A DNA stretch of 64,000 nt from Takakia lepidozioides (Eukaryota > Streptophyta > Takakiopsida > Takakiales > Takakiaceae): contig CM060731.1 of NCBI GenBank assembly GCA_030704615.1, positions 3,844,001 to 3,908,000 on the forward strand, given 5' to 3'. The notes under the pieces were generated by a model that saw only the letters and a program-made list of their open reading frames with translations, searched no databases and was not told where the DNA came from. Below are positions 55,635 through 64,000 of the stretch, one piece after another. How positions within the stretch are numbered: the first letter of the stretch is position 1; the number at the start of each line of letters is the position of its first letter. A program made the position numbers and the translations under genes.

Positions 55635-58290
55635 TTTTATTTTATTTTTATTTTATTTTAAAGAGAAAGGACCTCGGCCCTGAAACTTTATTATAATAAT
55701 TATTTGTGGGAAAAAAAAATTAAAACCCCGTTGAAACGCCATACAGGCACACACACCATAATCAGTGAAGGTGGAACTGTCCTCCTATAAGGAGTGTATC
55801 AATGTGAGAACAACTAGCATCAACCTAGATGGATGCAAAACATCTCCCGGAGTGGTTCTGTGAAATAGTGTTGGCCACATTGGCCATCCATCCAATCCTG
55901 GATGAAAACCATTCTCTCAGTGTTGGATTGCTTTCCGAGAGAAGTGTTTTGACGAGCCCTAAGGTCTGAATGCTTAGGGGGTCGGGGTGGACGAGCAAGA
56001 GCTCTACGGACTGCAGACTAGGATTTGTAGCTGCGTTTCAAGGTAAGCATCACTATGCGAAGATTCAGCTAAACAAGATTGGCTACATTGCTTGGGTCTA
56101 TTGGAGGATATGAAGTTGTCTAACGAAACCTGAGCCTGGCAATCGTCTTGATGTGCCTCCAGTTAACATCCCTGTCAAACTCTGGGGATGCCTCCAAGGA
56201 TTGCTGTCCCGAGATCCCTCCAAGAGACGGGAGGGGGAGTGTTGACCAGTGGCATGTTGATCGATCGATGGTAATGCAGAGGTGCCCACCGACTGCCCAA
56301 GTGCCCCGGAATGAGGCATGCAATCCTGCTGCATTTTGGGGGGGCCTTCGAATATCTGCACACAATTTCAACCATGCCTTTCTTGCCTCAATTTGCAAGT
56401 CCCAGAATTTTTTTGAGAGCAGTACAGACATAGAGCATGTTGAATGTAACAGTGACCAGGCACACCGTGATTTCCATATGTGCCATAGAGTAGATGCTCG
56501 AAGAGACTCGAAGACCGGACAGTGTATTGTTGTGCTTTTAGAGTGAGTGTCATAGTGAAGCAGCAGCTTGATGGGTGACAATGGTTGAGGGTCCCAATCT
56601 CTGTATAGTTCTTTCACTAGGGTCCAGATTTTTCTGGGAGCGTGGCAGCGTAGAAGGCAATGCTCGAGCATTTCCAGCAAGCTTGAGGTACAACATTTGC
56701 ATAAAAGAGCTTCCTGAAATTGCAGCCACTCTCCCACCTTGAGCACCCTGTTTGCAATCTGCCAGAGGAATGCAGATAACTTTGCAAGCCTAGTTTTTTT
56801 CCATATAGCTTTCCAGTTCTCATTGTTGAAGCCATAGGATTGCCATTTGGTGTTCCATTTATCCTGCAGGGGTTCCGGGGCTGCCATGGCTCTGTATGCC
56901 TTCCTAGTGGTATATGCAAAGAAGGGGGTTGGGGTTCCTCTGAATGACCAGCTCCATTCCTTGGGGTCAAATTGCAGGTCTGCCAGAGGCCTTCCCAGAA
57001 CCCAGAGGAAGGTGGAACTCGCCAACCAGGTATGAATGGGCATAGCAGGGTCTGGCTCCGGGTTCATATCCTTTGAGTTTGAGGATCTATGGTCGACCAT
57101 CTGGCATGCATGGGGAAGGCTAAGACCTTTCCTCAAAAAATCTGAACCACTATCCTATGACGAAACCATGAGGCAACATTTATTTCTAAACAACAACAAA
57201 CCATCTCAAGCTCAACGAACCCAGGCAAAAAGATGGTCTTCTTGGGACAGGGATGGGGTCACTCAAGTCAAAGACATTTGGTTCAACCACTTATTTAAGG
57301 ACCATACATCCATAGCTCTCAAAATTGGCAAGGCGAGGGCTGCAAATGCCTACCAGGCTGTCCAAGACTCTATCCCATCTTCCTGGCTTGCAATTTTGCA
57401 ATCTGGAGGCTCATCTCCAAACACTACCTTCTGGACTCTGAGAATTGTGAACAACACCCTCTCGGTCTTCTTCATTCAGGATAGAGTTCAAAATGCCCTA
57501 CTTGGATTTCCATTTTCAATCCACCCAGTTACAATGATTCTATCCCTTCAAAGCCAGACCCCGTTTTGTGTTTGAATCCTTGTGTCACCCAGCGAAAGGA
57601 TGAGTTCCATAAAGAGTGTCTGAGAGGCGAGGAGGTTTGGATACTCCCTGCCACCAGGAATTTCCACCATCCCCCTTCTGGGCTGAAGAAGCGTGGTATC
57701 CATTTACCAAGTAGGGCCGTGATTTGTGTGTCTGGATCGATTAGGCCAAGGCCCCCTAATTTTTTGGGGAGGCGGATTTGCTTCCAAGATACTTGTGGTC
57801 TTTTGCGATTTGAGTATGAATCTTTGGCTCCCCAGACAAAGTTCCTAAGGAGAGCTCTGATCTGTTTAGTTTGGGATGGATTAGGCTTCCACGATGAAGA
57901 GAAAAACCAAATTCCAGCCGAGTGAATCTGGTTGGCTGTCAGAACTCTACCCGTTAGGGAGAGGTGTTTTGACCCCCAGAAGGCAAGTTTATTTTTTAGC
58001 TTTGTCAGAGTTAGAGCAAAGCGTTGCTCATCTGTGAGATCCACTCCAAATGTGTAGCCTAGGTATGTTGTTGATTGACCGGGCTGCAGCCATGAGAGGC
58101 CTAGTTGGGCACCCCATGTAGGGATGGTGCCTATGGAGGATGTTGTTGTATTCCCCGCCAGGATTGCGCATGTTTTGGTCTAGTTAACTTTGAACCCCGA
58201 AGCTCGACAAAATGAATCCAGAGTTTCTGATGTGCTATTAAGGTTTGCTGTGGTTGCATCCAGAATTAGAAGAGTGTCATCTACAAACAT
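55635..58290 (-). mobile_element. L1-like LINE ORF2, 3' half
   Basis: Minus-strand frames give the RT catalytic segment FVDDTLLILDATTANLNST near 58,290-58,240, TTYLGYTFGVDLTDEQRFAL, SLTGRVLTANQIHSAGIWFF, and the 338-residue end with TRLAKLSAFLWQIANRVL and CCTSSLLEMLEHCLLRC, the zinc-type RVT end. Several stops and frame changes lie between (57,137-57,528 and near 58,180). The 3' end is followed by an A-rich tail of TAAAA type (55,636-55,665 on the other strand). The 5' side stops exactly where the CACTA-like terminus begins at 58,291. Confidence 0.8.
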
Positions 58291-59060
58291 CACTACAGGA
58301 AAAGGGGGGCCTTTGCGACGCCCAAGCCGCACCGCAGTGTCGGGAAAACGCCCTTTCTCGGGCAGGGGGCAGGCGCAGAATTTGCGACGCCCGGCCGTCG
58401 CCCGGCAGTCGCATGGGCGTCGCCAAAATGACGTCGCAAAAATGCGACGTATGGGGGTCGCGAGCCCCCGCCCCAACTCCCGCGACTGTCGGACGTCGCT
58501 TTTCGGGCCGTCCACGCCGATGGCAGGGGCCTCCGTCGAGCGACGTCTCGCCGTCGCGGCCCTCCAGCCGACGGCGTTGGTGGGGGCGCCGGCGCGGCGT
58601 CGCCTCCCTTTTTTTTTCTAACCTGCCCGGGAGTCCCATCATAAAACCCAAAAACACATGGCGTAAGCCGGGTGGTACGCCAAGCGACTATTGGGCGTGG
58701 CAAAAAAAAACAGCAGGAGAAAAGTCGGGCTCCGCCACGCCCGGGAGTGGGTTTTGGCGACGCTCTGCGTCGCTTTTTTATATTTTATAATTTATATATT
58801 TATTTAATAATAGTAATTTATAATATATATATAATTAAAAAAACGTGGCGCAGGTAGGGTGGTTGGCTACGCGACGCCAGGGCGTCGCGGCTTGCGACCC
58901 CCGGACCAAAAAAACACGTCGCAGGGGGTGTCGGGGGTTGCCGCCCGCATTGGGATTGGCGACGCCGGTCGCGCGGCGTTCGACCCCCGCCCAAAAACAC
59001 GTCGCCATTGGCGACGTCCTGCAGTCGCGAGGGCAGCCTGGTGGGGGGGGGGGGTTTGGG
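58291..59060. mobile_element. CACTA-like terminus and subterminal repeats
   Basis: The sequence CACTACAGGAAAAGGGGGGC at 58,291 has the CACTA start and the CACTACAAGAAA-like form of plant CACTA (En/Spm type) termini. About eighteen copies of GCGACG or its complement follow within 750 bases, as expected for transposase-binding subterminal repeats. The GC content is far above the surroundings, except for an AT stretch at 58,780-58,845. No opposite terminus is seen to the end of the window, so the element is cut, nested or extends beyond 64 kb. Confidence 0.65.
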
Positions 59061-59310
59061 GTTGATTTTGGGGTGAATTGGGGGTGGTTTTTTGTTTTTT
59101 GCCTGGTTTTGTTTTTGGGGATGGGAGACGTTACAGTTGCATTTCTCTGATTTAGCAGGTACACAATTGAGCAAGCATGAATCAAGGGTGAGGACGGTGC
59201 GACACATGAATAAGTTGGAAAGATGGAAAGATGGAAATATATTTACATGAAATGAGATGAAAAGCTCACAAGGTTCAGTAGGCTGACCCTGGGACCTACA
59301 TGCACTAGGA

Positions 59311-59833
59311 CTAGTCATCCTCATCCTCATCCTCAGTGGAGGACTCAGAGCTATCCAATGAGCCTGATGACTCCGCGCCCTTTGCCAGAGCACCTAAATG
59401 AGGCGGCGTTCCCCTAAGTCCCACAGAGCTCTCATCCAATCCCTGGCCATGACCCCCAACCTCATCCATACTAGTGCCCTGTAGTACACTCATCCCCTCC
59501 GTGTTGGCCATGTTCTTCATGAGGGATTGCCAACCATGTTCCTTGACGTAGTTGTACTCTACCGGAGATGGCTTCCTCTCAAACGCGCGTTGCTACACAT
59601 GCCACAAATTAAAGTCAGTTCTTCGCGATGATGGAGCCAGAAAGAAGACATAACAAAATACATAGGGAAGTACGACTTACAAATCGCAAGATAAAACCCT
59701 TGGATCCGCCAGCGCCCCACTTGTGTGTGGATTCGTGCTTGTCAAGGTGGACTGTTGTTGCTTCGCGTGCCCGGTCAAATTTGGCTTTGTTTGCAGCATC
59801 AGTCTCTCCCGCAATGAGTGCATCCCATGATAC
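59311..59833 (-). CDS. Unrecognised gene, last two exons
   Basis: Exon 59,833-59,681 (51 codons) reads VSWDALIAGETDAANKAKFD, then HKWGAGGSKGFILRF. Its GTAAGTCG donor and the GGCATGTGTAG acceptor remove 88 bases, and exon 59,592-59,311 continues in phase with QRAFERKPSPVEYNYVKEHG and ends in an acidic tail SESSTEDEDEDD. The upstream acceptor lies in a C15 run (CCC...ATAG on the minus strand). I do not recognise the family. The position near a CACTA-like terminus, with transcription toward it, suggests an element-encoded protein. The clean splice sites and open frames suggest recent function. Confidence 0.6.
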
Positions 59834-59939
59834 CTATGCCCCCCCCCCCCCCCCAACAATTAGTGAATTACACACATACATTGCATCGAATCCACCTCAT
59901 TAATGCACATGCGACAAATGGAAGGTGACATGATTCAGG

Positions 59940-60545
59940 ATTTGCCAACCTGTGTAATTCCATAAGGTGGTTTGGGTATGGCCCCATTTTCCATTGCCCT
60001 CCGAATAATCTGTCTCCTTTAGGAAGTTGTCTACAACATTTGTGAGCATTATGATGTACACTCTATTTTTTCACTCTACAAAGTAAAGTTTTATGAATGA
60101 GCCAATCAATGTATGTAGGTTAGTACATGGCAGTCTGCACATAGAATTGAGGAGGCCAAATCTGTTGTAACTCATGAAAATCTTGCTTTGATGTGTTCAT
60201 TCATTATAATGTAAGTGCATACTCATAATCTTCTAGGTCCAGTGAAAAGAAGTGGTATGTAACATGGGATAGTACTGCCCCTGAATGGGGTCACATTGAT
60301 GGTGTCACCCGTAAGCCCAGGGTCCTTGCCTTACCCTTCCTGCTAGGGAACTATCTCCGATCGCTGCCAGAGATCGGGGCTCACTTTCATATATCGGGTC
60401 CATGAATGTTGTGGATCCTATTGAGCTGGAGCCTCGATTATCTTTCACATCGGGGCCTTACCCTGGTGGAATGGTGAATGCCCTTACACAGTGGTGGATG
60501 CCCTTACCCTATAGAGTGCCCACACAATTCTTCACCAATTCAGTT
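59940..60545. other. Unassigned interval
   Basis: No gene seen. It could hold introns of the minus-strand gene whose last exons are at 59.3-59.8 kb. Confidence 0.35.
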
Positions 60546-60589
60546 TTTTTCTCACTTCATGCATGATAGGGTGCATCCACAGTTTTTTC

Positions 60590-60965
60590 TCAGGGATGAA
60601 TGGGATGAATGGTGACGACGAAATATGGAGGCAACATGGATAGGGGTGGAATGGATGGGATGAATGGGATGAATGGTGACGACGAAATACGAATGATAAC
60701 ATGGATAGGGTTTGAATGGATGGGATGAATGGGATGAATGGTGATGGCGCAATATGGATGAAATGAGGATAGGGTTCAGATGGATGGGATGAATGTGATG
60801 AATGGTGATGTCGAATACGGATGATAACATGGATAGGGATGAATGGGATGAATGTTGACGACGAAAATCACATGATAACATGCATAGGATTTCCTATGAA
60901 TTTCAGAATGGGATGAAGGTGATGGCCTGAATACGGATGAGGATGATAATATGCATAGGCTTGAT
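60590..60965. repeat. Minisatellite of about six 56-66 base units
   Basis: Units share GGATGGGATGAATGGGATGA, then ATGGTGACGACGAAATA, GGATGATAACATGGATAGGG. The last two units have drifted. The same GAATG core is found as plain GAAT repeat at 61,246-61,275. Confidence 0.85.
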
Positions 60966-61245
60966 ATGGATGAACGGTTTGAGGGTTCCTCTTCTCATGT
61001 CCGTTGCATTGTATGCATGTCCCTGTTTCCATGGCTGCAATGCTAGTGAGTAGCCGTTCATCAGCCAGCCTACGAGGTGACCACTCTACCACTATGTAGG
61101 ATGCATATGGAACAATGTAATGTACATGGTTTAAGGATGGTTGAGGCAAATTATGTCTTGTATCCTTCTATGCATTTTTGCAATGGTGTTGCAGTGCCAA
61201 AGTCTGCAAAGCAATATCCATTGTGAGGTTTTATGAGAGCATGGA

Positions 61246-61275
61246 ATGAATGAATGAATGAATGAAATGAATGCA
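61246..61275. repeat. GAAT microsatellite
   Basis: GGAATGAATGAATGAATGAA and a few more units. Confidence 0.9.
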
Positions 61276-61579
61276 AACACCCCTGTGGGAATAACACATT
61301 AGACATGCCATGACATGAAAATTAACCCAAACACAGTCCAGAATCCATGCAATTTCATATCAACCGCCTTCATGATTAGCACTAACCACATAATGTATGG
61401 TAATTGTAGCCTACATATCCACACAATTTGGAAGCAAAGTCACAGCATGAGAACGAAAACATATCATGAAGCATGGCACGTCATGGGAACATTAGGATTG
61501 CCAATGTGGGACCAATGTCATGGTGGTCAAATAACTTCCATGGCCCCATCTATTACTTGGCATAACAAACAGGGCAGCG

Positions 61580-61675
61580 TAGCTACGGCGTGAGCCCAGC
61601 CCGTGAGCCTGGGAGTGAGCTCACGTGTAGCTGCAAACGTGAGTGAGCTCACGCTCCAAGGGAAGCGTGAGCGGC
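61580..61675. repeat. Cluster of GTGAGC/GAGCTCACG motifs
   Basis: GTGAGC or GCTCAC occurs at least seven times in under 100 bases, including the palindromic GTGAGCTCAC twice. No open frame needs them. Confidence 0.7.
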
Positions 61676-61839
61676 CAAATTGCTGGAGAAGCAGGTCTTA
61701 TAGGCGAGGATTGCAAGAAGAGGGCCTATTACCATGGACCAAACAAAGGGGGCCCCATGCACCATGTCTGCAATGCCTGCACAAAAGAGGCATATGAAAA
61801 TATGGCAGAATTGAGCTCAGAATGATTGACACACTTTAT

Positions 61840-63965
61840 TTCAATTCACAGATAGGCGCTTACAATGAATGGCAGTGCATTTGCCCTGGTTCCGTAAACG
61901 AAATGTATTTTTTGTTGTCGGAAATGCAAAGTCTTCACACGGTAAACCTGTAAACCAGCATGGAAGCGGCCAAGGGCCTCGTATATGTGTTTTCAAAGAG
62001 AATTTGTGGCGGAGCCCACGTGAGGGGTCCCGCCCTGCAGAAGGGTGATGACTTCTTCCAGCCAATGTGGCTTGTGAATGAATTGGTCCTCTTTCTTACC
62101 GTCCGCAAACACATAATTAAAAGGTATAATAGTACTATGATGCTTGTCAGGGGAAACCCACTTCCCTCTCCATGAAAATAGTTCCGAGAGCGCCCTCACA
62201 CTCATCGTTTACGCAAAATCCGGACAAGGCAAGTAGGGAATTCCTCCCCACGGTAACCTTATATTCTTTGCCATGGAAGAACTGAGCCAATAGACAGCAC
62301 TGTGTAAATCCGTCCATACCCCGGGCAGGACTTCGTGATACGAGCCACCCGAGCCTGCCAAAATTCTAGCCGTTCCATCTTGCATTCGTGAGCTGCTGCA
62401 CCTGAAGCAGCCGACACGGCGCACTGTTTTTCCTTCCATCTCTTTTTGTTGGGTGGGAGTCGGCACCGGGTGGATGCATTGCCGAGATTGTGGCACCATC
62501 TGTGCCAACAGTGCACAAGGGCACACTCGGGAATCGGGCAAGACAAAACCCTCCCTCCTCCACCTGCTATCTCGGTTGTTTGTTTTGACAGCGACGTCCC
62601 AAGTTTCACAGGCCAAATTGCGGGGGGGGAGGGGTTTTCATCATCACCGAAGGACGAAACTGTCCCTTGACGCATCATGCCCTCATCCGTCTGGGCAGAA
62701 CCAGAAACTTTGTCCTTTTTGACTCCCCCACTATGATAAAGGTCGAACAACCCTGTGAATGTTGGAGCTGGAGTCTTTGCATATTTTGATTTGCATTCTT
62801 GAAAGAGGGGGGCCGAATTGCCATGCAAGCAACTTCTAGATCCTGGTGGGGGTGCGTTCTATATGCCACCACTATCAATGCAATCAGATTCCTGCCACCA
62901 TGGCCACCACCTCCTCCTCCAATGGATTCTTGTTGCTGTGCTTGCATGTTCTGCACCTGCTCACAGGAGGAGGACCCACCTGGGAAGGGGCCGGCACACG
63001 ACTTAGTCTGCACTGGAGACAACCTTTGGCACAGAGAAATTGGACCTTGTCTGGGCGATGGGAATCTCCATCTGACCCTGGAAGAGTGTTCAATCCTTTT
63101 TGCATGATCCAAATCTTTCCTCGCTTTCCAAATGAGGGAGCCTGGATTGCAAATGGGAGCCTTTAGTGCACCTGTTCAGAGCTCTGGCCATCTTGGATGG
63201 GTCTCCGGACCTACTCACAGCCCTTAGCATCAACAAAGTCGTACCGGGGCCCTTGCCTCCACCCCGTCCCATCAGAAAATGGCGCTACCTGGTTTGTTTT
63301 GTGTAAGTGCCCGCACCATGTCATCATCAGCATGGCCACATACAAGTCACGACCTGCTTTGGTAGATTGCTGCATCCAGGCGTTATGAACAGTCTCCGCC
63401 AAATTACAGGATGGCATGTCGGCCAAGTCCTCATGCAAGCGACAATCCAAGAACCCAAAATGAAGAGGCACGATGCAAAATTTCTGATTTTGGGATTCAA
63501 GAGGCTTACGTCGTCATGAAGCTCCCCACTGTCTGTATCTGAAGTGCCAGAAAACCAACCAGTCCTCCAACTCCTTTAGGGTGGATACCAGTAGCAGCAC
63601 CAGAGGAGAACCACCAAGCTCGGATTGCTTGGTAAGTGCTCTCAGCTTCTCCCATTGAGTTTGCATTTTTGTACTTGAAACAGAGCCTTCTGTGCTCCAA
63701 CTGAAGGTCAGGGCGAATCAGCGCTTTGTATGACGTGCCAGAGATTGACTCCAATGGAAGAGGCATGTGCGCTCCCTATTTTCCATTGGGACCTTAGGAT
63801 CCCCCGAACCAAACACGCGCCGCACTGCATTGAAATTTGCTTGTGCACTATCCAGCCATGAAGCCCGCAAATTTGTGTTCTGTATTCCATTGCGCTACAT
63901 GACGGCCAGGAGCGAATTCCCATGAGCATCTGGGATTCAAGTGTCCTCCGACTGCCCATAATCAC
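61840..63965 (-). pseudogene. Transposon-type gene fragments
   Basis: Minus-strand frames at 63,965-63,708, 63,766-63,506, 63,471-63,211 and 62,828-62,259 look coding-like but are in different frames. The frame at 63,471-63,211 has FGFLDCRLHEDLADMPSCNL, then AETVHNAWMQQSTKAGRDLY, a pattern I associate with plant transposon-borne proteins but cannot assign firmly. The frame at 62,828-62,259 has a Cys/His-rich part (CPIPECALVHCWHRWC). They may be exons of one element gene, possibly the one ending at 59,311, or decayed pieces. Confidence 0.35.
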
Positions 63966-64000
63966 AAATTGCTATTGAGAGCACACGCTGGTACGCTGGA

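Noticed and set aside
56148-56546. Plus-strand frame of 132 codons
   Set aside because: Antisense of the LINE ORF2 end, which has clear zinc-type RVT features.
58190-58790. GC-rich overlapping frames of 111-181 codons on both strands
   Set aside because: They come from GCGACG subterminal repeats of the CACTA-like element; content is Arg/Pro-rich low complexity in all frames.
62446-63166. Plus-strand frames of 60-106 codons
   Set aside because: Overlap one another in all frames without splice or family support; the minus strand has better coding-like segments.

Overview
The window looks like nuclear DNA of a land plant, probably a seedless lineage with many organelle RNA-editing factors (a fern would fit; the species cannot be fixed from sequence alone). 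Reasons: GT-AG introns, no bacterial-style operons, a whole cluster of PLS-type pentatricopeptide repeat (PPR) genes with E and DYW domains, an organellar single-stranded-DNA-binding (OSB) gene, a plant ZNF830-type zinc-finger gene, and abundant decayed LINE, Ty3/gypsy and CACTA-like elements.

Layout. 1-7.6 kb: two copies of a 1.9 kb repeat about 4.85 kb apart; the second carries a LINE fragment flanked by a target-site duplication. Between them lie a cluster of CATCC/GGATG palindromes and a G-tract foldback. 7.9-11.3 kb: minus-strand remains of a transposon-type gene region, including a broken Ulp1-like peptidase. 11.35-16.3 kb: a decayed minus-strand Ty3/gypsy chromovirus with one LTR. 16.3-18.3 kb: mostly unassigned. 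18.3-52.1 kb: the PPR cluster (seven PPR loci on both strands) with LINE relics, a large palindrome and the ZNF830 gene at 46.1-49.3 kb. 52.9-55.2 kb: a complex repeat array. 55.6-58.3 kb: a minus-strand L1-like LINE interrupted by a CACTA-like end at 58.29 kb. 58.3-64 kb: CACTA subterminal repeats, a gene end with clean splice sites, a minisatellite and transposon-like gene fragments.

The main observation is that at five of the seven PPR loci the PPR reading frame is preceded, on the same strand and in the same order, by exons of an OSB-type protein: a WWDNR half-motif exon (80 nt at three loci) and a second exon with the PDF half-motif. At the best preserved locus (minus strand, 40,782 to 36,895) there is a full OB-fold plus PDF reading frame. 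Its predicted exons can be joined in frame to an intact PPR-DYW frame, giving a predicted 899-residue OB-PDF-PPR-DYW protein; alternatively the OSB part ends at its own stop as a 288-residue protein. OSB and DYW-PPR proteins both act in mitochondria and plastids, so either a fusion or a duplicated gene pair would link organellar DNA binding and RNA editing. Only two of the seven PPR loci keep an intact DYW domain; the others show stops, frameshifts, deletions or an insertion, so this is a birth-and-death cluster.
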